DNA of 64,000 nt from Bradyrhizobium embrapense (GTDB taxonomy: Bacteria > Pseudomonadota > Alphaproteobacteria > Rhizobiales > Xanthobacteraceae): the NCBI RefSeq assembly GCF_001189235.2, contig NZ_LFIP02000002.1, positions 62,411 to 126,410 of the forward strand. Reading direction: 5' to 3'. Made by a program: the position numbers and the translations under genes. Every line of letters starts with the position of its first letter. Position 1 is the stretch's first letter. Positions 24,063 to 33,320 of the stretch are shown piece after piece. The notes beneath the pieces were generated by a model. It was given only the letters and a program-made list of their open reading frames with translations, ran no database searches and had not been told where the DNA came from.

Positions 24063-25688
24063 ATGGATACGATAATGCTTCCGTTCTCGCCGCGCTTCAT
24101 CGTGCTGACGATCTGCGCCGTCGTCACCGCACTGCTGCTGCTGGTCGGGATTTTCGACCACAAGGTCTTCAAGATCGTTTTCATCCCGCTCGCGATCTTC
24201 GGCGCGCTGACACTGCTCGGCATCCGCGACCTGACGCAGAAGAACCATGCAGTGCTGCGCAACTACCCGATCTCGGCGCATATGCGCTTCCTGCTCGAGG
24301 AGATCCGCCCGGAGATGCGGCAGTATTTCTTCGAGAGCGAGAAGGACGGCATGCCGTTCTCGCGCGACACCCGCGCGTTGGTCTATCAGCGCGCCAAGAT
24401 GGTGCTCGACAAGCGGCCGTTCGGCACCCAGGAGGACGTCTATCGCGAGGGTTACGAGTGGATGCATCATTCGGTGGCGCCGAAGCCGCGTGCCGAGGAG
24501 AAATTCCGCATCACCATCGGCGGGCCCGACTGCACCAGGCCGTATTCGGCCTCGGTCTTCAACATCTCGGCGATGAGCTTCGGCGCGCTCAGCCCGAACG
24601 CGGTGCGGGCGCTCAACGCCGGCGCCAAGAAGGGCGGCTTCGCCCACGACACCGGCGAGGGCGGCGTCAGCCCCTATCACCGCGAGATGGGCGGCGACAT
24701 CATCTGGGAGATCGGCTCCGGCTATTTCGGCTGCCGCAACCGTGACGGCACCTTCAATCCGGAGCTGTTCGCAAGCGTCGCGGGCGACGATCAGATCAAG
24801 ATGGTCGAGCTCAAGATCAGCCAGGGCGCCAAGCCCGGCCATGGCGGCGTGCTGCCGGCGGCGAAGGTCTCCGAGGAGATTTCCAAGATCCGCGGCGTGC
24901 CGATGGGCGAGGACTGCATCTCGCCGGCCTATCACAAGGCGTTCTCGACGCCGATCCAGATGATGGAATTCGTCGCGAACATGCGAAAACTGTCCGGCGG
25001 CAAGCCGGCCGGCTTCAAGATGTGCATCGGCCATCCCTGGGAGTTCCTGGCGATCTGCAAGGCGATGCACGAGAGCGGGCTCTATCCCGACTTCATCGTG
25101 GTCGACGGCAATGAGGGCGGCACCGGCGCCGCGCCGCTCGAATTCATGGATCATTTGGGCATGCCGATGCGCGAGGGCGTCAATTTCGTCCACAATGCGC
25201 TGATCGGCATCGGCGCACGCGATCGCATCAAGATCGGCGCTGCCGGCAAGATCGCGACCGCCTTCGACATGGCGCGCGCGATGGCGATCGGCGCCGACTG
25301 GTGCAATTCGGCGCGCGGCTTCATGTTCGCGCTCGGCTGCATCCAGTCCCTGAGCTGCCACACCGATCGCTGCCCGACCGGAGTCACCTCGCAGGACCCG
25401 ATCCGCAACCGCGCGCTCTACGTGCCCGGCAAGATCGAGCGCGTTTACAACTACCATCACTCGACCCTGCACGCGCTGACCGAGCTGCTCGCGGCCGCCG
25501 GCCTCGAGCACACGCAGGAGCTGCGTCCGATCCACTTCTCGCAGCGAAGCTCGACCACCGAGGTTTCCTCCTTCGCCGAACTTTATCCGACGCTGCGCCC
25601 CGGCGAGCTGCTCGAAGGCACCCAGGACCGTCGCTTCCGCGACGCGTGGGCGATGGCGCGCGCGGACTCGTTCCAGCCGGCGGGGTAG
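24063..25688 (+). CDS. FMN-binding glutamate synthase family protein
   Basis: 541 residues from ATG 24063 (GGGGG upstream); the frame is open for 77 more codons but those look non-coding. Two hydrophobic segments (FIVLTICAVVTALLLLVGI and IVFIPLAIFGALTLLG) anchor it in the membrane. The rest is the GltB-type FMN barrel: FNISAMSFGALSPNAVRALN, DTGEGGVSPYH, GGTGAAPLEFMDHLGMP, and an Fe-S segment CIQSLSCHTDRCPTGVTSQD with three cysteines. It lacks glutaminase and GltD parts, so it is not a whole glutamate synthase. The physiological reaction of this family is not settled. Confidence 0.9.
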   Translation: MDTIMLPFSPRFIVLTICAVVTALLLLVGIFDHKVFKIVFIPLAIFGALTLLGIRDLTQKNHAVLRNYPISAHMRFLLEEIRPEMRQYFFESEKDGMPFSRDTRALVYQRAKMVLDKRPFGTQEDVYREGYEWMHHSVAPKPRAEEKFRITIGGPDCTRPYSASVFNISAMSFGALSPNAVRALNAGAKKGGFAHDTGEGGVSPYHREMGGDIIWEIGSGYFGCRNRDGTFNPELFASVAGDDQIKMVELKISQGAKPGHGGVLPAAKVSEEISKIRGVPMGEDCISPAYHKAFSTPIQMMEFVANMRKLSGGKPAGFKMCIGHPWEFLAICKAMHESGLYPDFIVVDGNEGGTGAAPLEFMDHLGMPMREGVNFVHNALIGIGARDRIKIGAAGKIATAFDMARAMAIGADWCNSARGFMFALGCIQSLSCHTDRCPTGVTSQDPIRNRALYVPGKIERVYNYHHSTLHALTELLAAAGLEHTQELRPIHFSQRSSTTEVSSFAELYPTLRPGELLEGTQDRRFRDAWAMARADSFQPAG

Positions 25689-25740
25689 GGGCGTCGACAA
25701 TCCGTAGGCCGGATTGCGCTGCGCCCCATCCGGGCTACGC

Positions 25741-27216
25741 TCACGATGTGTGGGTCGGCGCACCGAACCATTTGGTCAGCGCCTCGGCGAGTCCCGCCTG
25801 ACTCCGGTTCCCGACCCACGCCACGTAGCCGTCGGGCCGGACCAGCACCGCGCCGGGCGCCGGCACCGTCCCGAGTGCCGGTAGCTCCCACGCGCCGGCG
25901 TAATCGGCATCGACCAGCCGAACCCGGTCGATCCATCCCGCGATGTCGATGCTGCCGGGCTCGTCAAGATTGAGCAGCACCGGCTGTGCCTGGTGCAGCA
26001 GCGTGAAGACCCGCAGCGGGCCGTTGGTCGTCACCAGATCGAGATCGGGCATGCGGCGTCCGAGCAGCGGATGGCCGTCGCCGAGATCGTAATGCAGGTC
26101 GAGGCCCGACATCATCGCGGCGAACTTTCGGCGTGGCCCGTCCATACGCAGCAATTCGGAGACGACCTCGCGCAGTGCCTTGCTTCGTGCATCGGTCCGG
26201 CTGAGCGCGACATGCGCCATGGTGTTGCGCAGCACGCGGGCCGCAACCGGATGCCGTTCGGCCTGATAGGTGTCGAGCAGGCTGTCCGGCGATGTCTGCT
26301 TGATCACCTGGGCGAGCTTCCAGCCCAGATTCACCGCGTCCTGCACGCCGATATTGAGGCCCTGTCCGCCCATCGGCGGATGCACATGGGCGGCATCGCC
26401 GGCCAGCAGCACGCGCTGCTTGCGGTAGGTCACGGCCTGCCGGGTCATGTCGGTGAAGCGCGATATCCAGACCGGGCTGTGGATGCCGAAATCGGTGCCG
26501 TAGACCGCGACCAGCCGCTCGCTGACCTCGCGCAGGGTCGGCTCCCGGTCGGTGCCGAGCTGCCGCTCGGTCAGCACGAGCCGCACCCGGTCACCGTCTT
26601 CCACCTTGCCGATGGCATAGATGCCGGCGTCGTCCTGGCGAAAGCCCCATTCAGGTTCGTCCGACATCTCGGCCTCGGCGATCAGCCAGCTGCTGCTCGG
26701 ATCGCACCCGGCGAATTCGATGCCGGCCGCCTTGCGCACGAGGCTGCGGCCGCCGTCGCAGCCGACCAGATATTGTGCCCGGAGCACCTGGCCATCCGAC
26801 AGTGCGACGTCGACGCCATCCTCGTCCTGCGCGAAGCCGGTCACCTCGCGGCCGCGATCGATCGGCACCGCCAACTCGTCGGACCATTCGCCGAGCACGC
26901 GCTCGATATGGTTCTGCCGCAGCCCCAGCGTGAAATTGCGCCGGGTCGGGAAGTCGCTGATCTCGAGCGGAACCAGATGGGAATGGAACAGCACCGCCGG
27001 ATGGCGCGTCCCCAGCGCGACGAAGCGGTCGCCGATGCCGCGCTGGTCGAGCACCTCCATGGTGCGTGCGTGCAGACCGCCCGCCCGCGCGCCGATCAGG
27101 TCCGCCACCTCGCGCCGTTCGACGATCGCGACATCGACACCGGCCAGCGCCAGCTCGCACGCCAGCATCAGCCCGGTCGGCCCTCCGCCGGCAATCACCA
27201 CAGCATGTTCCCGCAT
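25741..27216 (-). CDS. FAD-dependent aromatic monooxygenase, MhpA/PheA/TetX-like
   Basis: 491 residues from ATG 27216, which has GGAGGAG upstream; 20 further codons upstream are open but not supported. FAD motif VVIAGGGPTGLMLACELAL, DG motif YLVGCDGGRSLVRKAAG, GD motif VLLAGDAAHVHPPMGGQGLN. The C-terminal about 110 residues form the thioredoxin-like domain of phenol and polyketide hydroxylases, ending VLVRPDGYVAWVGNRS. Such enzymes ortho-hydroxylate phenols or epoxidise polyketides. It has no operon partner, so the substrate is open. Confidence 0.87.
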   Translation of the reverse strand: MREHAVVIAGGGPTGLMLACELALAGVDVAIVERREVADLIGARAGGLHARTMEVLDQRGIGDRFVALGTRHPAVLFHSHLVPLEISDFPTRRNFTLGLRQNHIERVLGEWSDELAVPIDRGREVTGFAQDEDGVDVALSDGQVLRAQYLVGCDGGRSLVRKAAGIEFAGCDPSSSWLIAEAEMSDEPEWGFRQDDAGIYAIGKVEDGDRVRLVLTERQLGTDREPTLREVSERLVAVYGTDFGIHSPVWISRFTDMTRQAVTYRKQRVLLAGDAAHVHPPMGGQGLNIGVQDAVNLGWKLAQVIKQTSPDSLLDTYQAERHPVAARVLRNTMAHVALSRTDARSKALREVVSELLRMDGPRRKFAAMMSGLDLHYDLGDGHPLLGRRMPDLDLVTTNGPLRVFTLLHQAQPVLLNLDEPGSIDIAGWIDRVRLVDADYAGAWELPALGTVPAPGAVLVRPDGYVAWVGNRSQAGLAEALTKWFGAPTHTS

Positions 27217-27381
27217 CGCGCACTCCTCCGTTCGATTGGGCGCGCGTTCTACGGGATGACCCCGGGCTTGCGGCAAGCCCGGGGGGCTACATATATCTGA
27301 GTGGGGAGAGGGCGCGTGCCGTCCCGACGCAATCGGCGATGGTTATGGTCCCTGGTCGCGCTTCCCTTACACGACCGCTGG

Positions 27382-28692
27382 CTAGTGCGGATTTTCCAGG
27401 CTGAACAGCTCCGACTGCTCATCATACGCGAATAGCTCGGCGTAACGGCCCCACGACACGATCGTCTTCAGCGTCTCGTCGGCATAGTCTTCCGACATGT
27501 AGTCTTCCAGTTCGTTGCGGAAGCGCGCTGCCGGAGCCGAGTGCGACGGCCGCTCATCGAGGACGCGGCGGATCAGACCCATCACCGGCACGTAATTGAC
27601 GAGGTGCTCCGCGAACAGCCGCTTGCGCGCGTCGGTTTCGAGGTGGGCGAATCGCTTGCCGGCATCGCTCAGCATCAGGTCGCCTTCGCTCAATTGCGCG
27701 AACCGCAGCAATTGCAGCGCTTCGCCGAGGTGAAAGATCTCGTCAGCCTCGAGCTGCAGATGGCCTGCGAGCACCGGCAGGTCGGCGTGCCCGTTGTAGG
27801 GCGGTCCGGCAAGGGTCTCGATCAGGCCCGAAAGCACGTTGGACGAGACGTGGTTGAGGATCATCCCGACGCCGCTGCCCGGGATGCCCTCGAGGGCCGG
27901 CGTCTTGGGCTCCGGGCGCTGCGTCATGCGGGCGTAGATGCTGTCGACCAGTTGCCGAAACATTGGATCTAATCGGTTACGCGGATGCGGCAGGTCGACC
28001 TTGATCTCGGCTGCGACGCGTCCGGGATTGGACGAGAATACCAGGATGCGATCGCACATCAGGACCGCTTCCTCGATGTTGTGCGTCACCATGAGCACCG
28101 ATTTGATCGGCAGCCGACCCTCGATCCAGAGGTCGATAAGATCGGTGCGCAGCGTCTCGGCGGTGAGCACGTCGAGCGCCGAGAACGGCTCGTCCATCAA
28201 CAGCAGGTCCGGATGGACCACCAGCGCCCGGGCAAAGCCGACGCGCTGTCGCATGCCGCCCGACAGCTCCTTGGGATAGGCCGACTCGAACCCGTCGAGG
28301 CCGATCAGGTCGATTGCGGCGAGCGCCCGCTTGCGGCGTTCGGCGCTATCGATCCCCAATGCCTCAAGTCCGAGCTCGACGTTCTGCAGAACCGTCAGCC
28401 AAGGGAACAGCGCAAACGACTGGAACACCATCGCGACCCCGTTCGGCGGTCCCTTGATCGCCTCGCCCCGGCATTTCGCGTCGCCGGAGCTTGGCGCGAC
28501 CAGGCCGGCGATGATGCGCAGCAGGGTTGATTTGCCCGACCCGGAGCGCCCGAGCAGGCCTACGATCTCGCCCGAACGCAGCGTCAGGTCGACCTTCTCC
28601 AGCACCAGCAGCTCCTCGCCGCTGCCCTTGGGAAACGACCGGCAGACGCCACGGATATCGAGCAGGCTGGGTTGGTTGGGTTGATCGAGCAT
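27382..28692 (-). CDS. ABC ATPase with C-terminal AAA-associated domain
   Basis: 436 residues starting at 28692 with AGGAGG upstream. The N-terminal about 260 residues are a NitT/TauT-class ATPase: GRSGSGKST, FQSFALFPWL, LSGGMRQRVGFARAL and LLLMDEPFSALD. About 150 extra residues follow, from about position 285 (GVGMILNHVSSNVLSGLIETLAG) to the end, matching the AAA-associated C-terminal domain found in a subset of nitrate/sulfonate/bicarbonate-type ATPases. It has winged-helix-like character and may be regulatory (inference). The permease gene lies 13 bases upstream. Confidence 0.9.
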   Translation of the reverse strand: MLDQPNQPSLLDIRGVCRSFPKGSGEELLVLEKVDLTLRSGEIVGLLGRSGSGKSTLLRIIAGLVAPSSGDAKCRGEAIKGPPNGVAMVFQSFALFPWLTVLQNVELGLEALGIDSAERRKRALAAIDLIGLDGFESAYPKELSGGMRQRVGFARALVVHPDLLLMDEPFSALDVLTAETLRTDLIDLWIEGRLPIKSVLMVTHNIEEAVLMCDRILVFSSNPGRVAAEIKVDLPHPRNRLDPMFRQLVDSIYARMTQRPEPKTPALEGIPGSGVGMILNHVSSNVLSGLIETLAGPPYNGHADLPVLAGHLQLEADEIFHLGEALQLLRFAQLSEGDLMLSDAGKRFAHLETDARKRLFAEHLVNYVPVMGLIRRVLDERPSHSAPAARFRNELEDYMSEDYADETLKTIVSWGRYAELFAYDEQSELFSLENPH

Positions 28693-28705
28693 GCAGCCCT
28701 CCTGA

Positions 28706-30442
28706 TTAGCCAAGGCGAAGGCGGCGCTCGCCAAAGGCATACAGCGGCCTCCACAGGAGGCGATTGAACAGTGTTACCAACACGCACATGATGGCGATGC
28801 CAAGAACGACCCGGGGGAAGTCGCCGGCTTCGGTCGCTTTCGCGATGTAGGCCCCGAGGCCTGTCGCGGTCAGATGGGTATCGCCCCAGCTTGCGACCTC
28901 CGCGACGATCGAGGCATTCCAGGACCCGCCCGAGGCAGTGATGGCGCCGGTGATGTAATAGGGGAAAATCCCGGGCAGTACGACCTTGACCCACCACCGC
29001 CATCCCTTGAGGTGGAAACTGCCGGCAGCCTCACGAAGATCCGTCGGGAACGCGCTGGCGCCCGCGATCACATTGAACAGGATGTACCACTGGGTGCCCA
29101 GGATCATCAGCGGACTGAGCCAGATATTCGGGCTCAGGCCAAAGCGGACGATGATGACCACGAACACCGGAAAAGCGAGATTGGCGGGAAACGCCGCCAG
29201 AAACTGCGCGAGCGGCTGAATCCGCTCGGCGAGCTTTGGCCGCAGCCCGATCCACACTCCGATCGGGACCCATATCAGGGTGGCCAGCGCGATCAGCACG
29301 GCCACGCGTGCCAGAGTGATGAATCCGTATCCAATTGTGGTCACGACGTCGGACAGGTCGAGTGTCGCCGACAGATATTGATAGCTCTTCCAGGCGGCAT
29401 AGCCGGTGCCGGCCAGGATGGTGGCGAGCCAGACGGCGTCGATCACGCGAGACTGCCGCTCGCTCCCGCCCTTTGACGCTGCGGCGAGACGCGGAAATCC
29501 AATATGCAAGTTCGAGACGGCCCGGTTCAAGGCCGTGAACGGATAGGTCAGTGCGCGCAGCGCGCGGGTTCGCCGAAACAGATCGAGCATCCACGAGGTC
29601 GGTGCGCTGGCCGAGGCGGTCTGCTCGAACCGGAATTTGTCGGCCCACGCCACCACCGGGCGAAACAGCAATTGATCGTAGGCGATGATCACCAGAAGCA
29701 TCGCGAGGATCGCATAGCCGATCGCCGTCAGGTTCTTTTCCTGGATGGCCAGAGCGACATAGGAGCCGATGCCGGGCAGCGTCACGGTGGTGTTTCCGAC
29801 GGTGATGGCCTCGGAGGCCACCACGAAGAACCAGCCGCCCGACATCGACATCATCGTGTTCCAGATCAGGCCCGGCATGGCGAACGGTACGTCGAGCCGC
29901 CAGAACCGCTGCCAGCCGGTCAGATGGAAGCTTTGGGAAGCCTCCTCCAGATCCTTGGGCACATTGCGCATCGACTGGTACATGCTGAAGGTCATGTTCC
30001 AGGCTTGGCTGGTGAAGATCGCGAACACGCATGCCAGTTCGGCGCCGAGCACCTTGCCAGGAAACAGATTCAGGAAGAAGACGACCGTAAAGGTGAGAAA
30101 GCCGAGGATCGGTACCGATTGCAGGATGTCGAGCAGCGGGATCAGGACGATCTCGGCGCGCCGGCTCTTCGCCGCCAGCGCCGCATAGATGAACGTGAAG
30201 ACGATCGAGCAGGCGATCGCCAGCAGCATGCGCATCGTCGTGCGCAAGGCGTATAGCGGCAAATTAGCCGGATCGAGCGATACCGGATTGACGTCGAGTG
30301 TCGACAGCGGAAGCGTGGTCTGCTCGCCGCCATAGACGAGCGCCACCATGGTGCCGATGATGAGGACCAGCGCGACCACGTCCCAAACGTTTGGCCGCAG
30401 CACCTGTCCCAGAGCCGGCGTCCGGATATCCTGCAGGTTCAT
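28706..30442 (-). CDS. ABC permease, two fused NitT/TauT-type domains
   Basis: 578 residues with about 12 membrane segments, made of two tandem binding-protein-dependent permease domains. Each half has its own ATPase-coupling EAA loop: LEEASQSFHLTGWQRFWRLD in the first and LREAAGSFHLKGWRWWVKVV in the second, whose similarity betrays an old duplication. The central linker (about residues 285-330) is polar. It forms a two-gene operon with the C-terminally extended ATPase; no substrate-binding protein is encoded on either side. The ligand is unknown. Confidence 0.9.
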   Translation of the reverse strand: MNLQDIRTPALGQVLRPNVWDVVALVLIIGTMVALVYGGEQTTLPLSTLDVNPVSLDPANLPLYALRTTMRMLLAIACSIVFTFIYAALAAKSRRAEIVLIPLLDILQSVPILGFLTFTVVFFLNLFPGKVLGAELACVFAIFTSQAWNMTFSMYQSMRNVPKDLEEASQSFHLTGWQRFWRLDVPFAMPGLIWNTMMSMSGGWFFVVASEAITVGNTTVTLPGIGSYVALAIQEKNLTAIGYAILAMLLVIIAYDQLLFRPVVAWADKFRFEQTASASAPTSWMLDLFRRTRALRALTYPFTALNRAVSNLHIGFPRLAAASKGGSERQSRVIDAVWLATILAGTGYAAWKSYQYLSATLDLSDVVTTIGYGFITLARVAVLIALATLIWVPIGVWIGLRPKLAERIQPLAQFLAAFPANLAFPVFVVIIVRFGLSPNIWLSPLMILGTQWYILFNVIAGASAFPTDLREAAGSFHLKGWRWWVKVVLPGIFPYYITGAITASGGSWNASIVAEVASWGDTHLTATGLGAYIAKATEAGDFPRVVLGIAIMCVLVTLFNRLLWRPLYAFGERRLRLG

Positions 30443-30769
30443 TGCGAGCGCCTTGTCTGGGATTTGCAGTGCAACCGGCTGGAGAACGCGGAGGTCAGCC
30501 CGCGATCGACGTTGTGACTTGCGATGAGTTGATCGCCGGTACTGAGGTTCTCGTCGCTCGCGAGCGCGTCGTCGGCCATCAGCAATCGTCCGCCGTGCTC
30601 AACCGATCTGTCCACTGCGCGAAATCCCGATCGGTTGGTTGACGTTGTCGATGCGTACCGAGCGTCTGCCACCCTCCGGATCGCTCCAGCCGTGGCGTTC
30701 CTGATAAGGCAGGGGCGCTGGGGGTGGCAATGCCCCCAGCGCCCCTGTTCGTCGGGAGAGCGCCATTGC
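30443..30769. other. intergenic region between permease and porin genes
   Basis: 327 bases upstream of the ABC permease gene, so its promoter should lie here. No convincing gene on either strand. The porin-proximal end holds a perfect 14-bp hairpin (separate entry). Confidence 0.5.
30711..30746 (-). terminator. strong hairpin after the porin gene
   Basis: AGGGGCGCTGGGGG (30711-30724) and its exact reverse complement at 30733-30746 around an eight-base loop, 23 bases past the porin stop on the minus strand. There is no U-run, so it could stabilise the porin mRNA as well as end it. Confidence 0.6.
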
Positions 30770-32764
30770 TCAGAACTCGCCGTGGATGCGGCCGGAGAAG
30801 ATGTGCACCGGGCCGCGGTCCGCGTTGTAAGCGGGGTTGGTGATGAACTGATAGTCCGCGGTCAGCGTCAGGTTCTTGTTCACTTGATAGGCGTAGTAGG
30901 TCTCGAGGATACGTTCGGGGCTGTAGTTCAGCGCGCCGTCGCCGATCAAGAGACCGAGGCCGCCGGCGGCGAGGTAGTCGCGATGCGCCGAAGACAGCCC
31001 GTTGACCGCGCCGCCGATGCCGATCGTGTCGTTCGCCCGGCCCCAATAGCTGCCCTTGATCGACAGGCCGCCCGAGACGCTGCGATCGACATCGGTGAAC
31101 GACAGGATCTCGTTCCGGCCGTCGTTCCAACTGAGGCGCCCGAACAGGCCAACATCGGTCGCGATCTGCTGCTCGCCGTTCAAATAGAAGCCGTACTTGG
31201 TGTTGTCCTTGCGGATGCCGGCCATCACGTCGTTGATGTCGAGCGCGGGATTGGCGTCCTCGATCGCAAGCGCCTGGCGATAATTGCCGCTGAAGCCGCG
31301 ATTGCCGAACACGCCGACGCGTACCTTGCCGGGTTGGTCGAAGATCGAATAGCGGCCCTCGAATTCGACCACCGCGCCGCCGTTGTTGGCGTTCGAGACC
31401 AGCACATCGCTGTTCGGTGCATTGGGCACCTGGAACACGCCGGCGCGCACCGCCCAGTCCTTGCGGTTGAGCTCGACCACGGCGCCGCGGGTGTAGCCGG
31501 GCAAATCTGCCGGGAAGTCGTAGGCCGCGGAGGCCCACATTGCCCAGTTCATGAAGTCGGCGCGCGGATCCTTGGCGTAGGAGTTGCCGTCGAAGAAATC
31601 GCCGATTGCGAAACGGCCGACGATCAAGGTCAGGCGATCGATGTCGCGCTTGCCCGCGATCTGGTTGGGACCGTCGGGAACGTCTTCCTGTTCGCCGCCA
31701 AGGCCGAAGGTCTGCTTGAAATAGTAGCGCTGCGGCCGGATCCTCGGATATTCGGCGCCGGCCTTCTGTGCCTCGCCGTTCGGGAAGCCGGCAAGGCCGA
31801 GCGTGCCGTTGAGGCCGAAGCCCTGCGCCGTCTCAGGGTTGAAATAGAGCTCGCCGCCCTCCCACAGCCGCACGCCGAGGAAGGCAGTCGTGGTCCAGGT
31901 CTGCTGCGCCTGCCCGCCGGCCGGAAGGCTGTTGGTGCCGCTATAGGCGGAGCGAATCGCCGGGTAGCCCTGCCCGATCAGCGTCGTCTGTGCATGGACG
32001 GACCAATTGTCGGCTTCCGGCAGCAGGGGCTTGGCCGGCGTCGCCGACCAGGGCGAGTCGCCAAGCTGGTAGTTCAGCCCGAATTTCAGCATCTGTAGCC
32101 GCGGGTCGATGCTGACGCCGGGCATGCCGAAGTCGTTGAGGCCGAGCGTACGGCGCGACAGGTCGACGTAGTCGTATTCGAGTTTGGCCGTCCAATTGCC
32201 GCTCAGCGCAAATTCGGCGCCGGCGCCGACCGTCCAGCCGGTTTGATACTGGCCGGGCTCCGAGATCACGTTGCCGGCGGCATCATTGACCCTGACCTGG
32301 GTGCGGCCCCAGGCGAAGCCGCCGGTGACATAGGGCATCCAGCCGTTGAAGGCGTAACCGGCGCGGCCGCGCACGGTACCGACATAATCGATCGAGCTGT
32401 TGAAGGGGCCGAGCATGCGCCGCGGCAGATCGACCGGGCCCACGAATGTCGCATCGGCCTCGACGCCGAGCACAAAGCGGTTCCCGAGCTGATGATTGTA
32501 TCCGACCTGGAAGCCGCCGATCCCTCCGATGATGCTGTGCGGAAAGAAGACGGCCTGCAGGGGAAGCGGATTGGTATCGGGACCGAGGCGGCCGTCGCCA
32601 TAGCCGACATGGCCGCCGACGTAAAAGCCGGTCCAGCTGTAAATCGCGTTCAAGGTCGGTGCCTTGACGGCCATGTCGGCCGCGGTCGCCGGCGTCCCGA
32701 AGGCGGCAGCCCCGAGGGCTGCGCCGGCAGCGATCTGGACCCGAAAGAGGCGAACGCAGGTCAT
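30770..32764 (-). CDS. OprB-type carbohydrate porin with an N-terminal Omp25/31-like barrel domain
   Basis: 664 residues from ATG 32764. The signal peptide ends GTPATAAD. Residues about 25-240 look like an Omp25/RopB-type eight-stranded barrel: YSWTGFYVGGHVGYG, then GVEADATFVG, RGRAGYAFNGWMPYVTGGFAWG, and a closing FGLNYQL. The rest resembles carbohydrate-selective porin OprB: WSVHAQTTLIGQGYPAIRS near the start of that part, GRFAIGDFFDGNSY, ETYYAYQVNKNLTLTADYQF, and a terminal Phe in IHGEF as needed for outer-membrane assembly. OprB alone is about 420 residues, so the N-terminal domain is additional. Outer-membrane sugar or small-solute channel (family knowledge). Confidence 0.85.
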   Translation of the reverse strand: MTCVRLFRVQIAAGAALGAAAFGTPATAADMAVKAPTLNAIYSWTGFYVGGHVGYGDGRLGPDTNPLPLQAVFFPHSIIGGIGGFQVGYNHQLGNRFVLGVEADATFVGPVDLPRRMLGPFNSSIDYVGTVRGRAGYAFNGWMPYVTGGFAWGRTQVRVNDAAGNVISEPGQYQTGWTVGAGAEFALSGNWTAKLEYDYVDLSRRTLGLNDFGMPGVSIDPRLQMLKFGLNYQLGDSPWSATPAKPLLPEADNWSVHAQTTLIGQGYPAIRSAYSGTNSLPAGGQAQQTWTTTAFLGVRLWEGGELYFNPETAQGFGLNGTLGLAGFPNGEAQKAGAEYPRIRPQRYYFKQTFGLGGEQEDVPDGPNQIAGKRDIDRLTLIVGRFAIGDFFDGNSYAKDPRADFMNWAMWASAAYDFPADLPGYTRGAVVELNRKDWAVRAGVFQVPNAPNSDVLVSNANNGGAVVEFEGRYSIFDQPGKVRVGVFGNRGFSGNYRQALAIEDANPALDINDVMAGIRKDNTKYGFYLNGEQQIATDVGLFGRLSWNDGRNEILSFTDVDRSVSGGLSIKGSYWGRANDTIGIGGAVNGLSSAHRDYLAAGGLGLLIGDGALNYSPERILETYYAYQVNKNLTLTADYQFITNPAYNADRGPVHIFSGRIHGEF

Positions 32765-33077
32765 GGCGCGACGATCCCCCACGCTCGGTTGGAGGTATTC
32801 CATGCCATCACTGCAGATTTGGCGGCCGCTTGCCACCCGAGATTTGAAGTCATCGCCCGCCATCCCCGGTCCGATCCGTGTTGTCCCGTCCAACGCCAGA
32901 TCAGCAACTAACATTCCGGGTTCCTTATTGCAAATGGTTCGCAATAGCAACTGGGGCACGCCAGATGCCTCCCGGTGTGCACTGCCTGTATGACAGTCGC
33001 GTAACGGGGCAAAGCCGCCTGCGTCGTTCACTGCATTTCGCCGTGCCGGTGTGGCAGTCATGCCGAGCGCCCACCCT
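32765..33077. promoter_or_regulatory. upstream region of the porin gene
   Basis: 313 bases with no supported gene, AT-richer around 32900-32960. It contains TTGCAAATGGTTCGCAA at 32928-32944, a dyad with seven-base arms (one mismatched pair) and a three-base centre, loosely like Fur-family sites of alphaproteobacteria. The functional reading is weak. Confidence 0.4.
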
Positions 33078-33320
33078 TCATTCGATGCCGTCATGGTCTT
33101 TAGCTTTCTCTGTCGAAGTGAAATCCGGGCGCGACCTTCTTCCCAGCGCGATCAGCGCGCCGGTTCGTTCGAAGGATCGTGCCACTGAGAGCGCCGCCCG
33201 CAGCCCGGCGGCGGAGATAGTGCGTTTCAGGTAGAGCGCGGTGGCGCTGCGCAGGACGGCGCTCGCCATCCGAAGCAGCACGATCGCGCCCCATCGCCGG
33301 CCGCGACCGAGTGTCGTCAC
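33078..33320 (-). CDS. possible small basic protein coupled to the Nramp gene
   Basis: 80 codons starting with GTG at 33318-33320, which overlaps the Nramp stop by four bases (GTGA), the arrangement of coupled genes. The product would be basic and alanine-rich (RSATALYLKRTISAAGLRAA) with no signal peptide and no family I recognise. G/C at third positions is high in the first two-thirds and falls near the end. It may be a third gene of the Nramp operon, or chance coding in high-GC DNA. Confidence 0.35.
   Translation of the reverse strand: MTTLGRGRRWGAIVLLRMASAVLRSATALYLKRTISAAGLRAALSVARSFERTGALIALGRRSRPDFTSTEKAKDHDGIE

Noticed and set aside
24024..25763. Minus-strand frame of 579 codons opposite the FMN-binding glutamate synthase-like gene
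   Set aside because: Antisense shadow; the plus-strand protein has all family motifs.
32765..33094. N-terminal extension of the porin (110 extra residues to 33094)
   Set aside because: The signal peptide begins at 32764; the upstream codons look non-coding.
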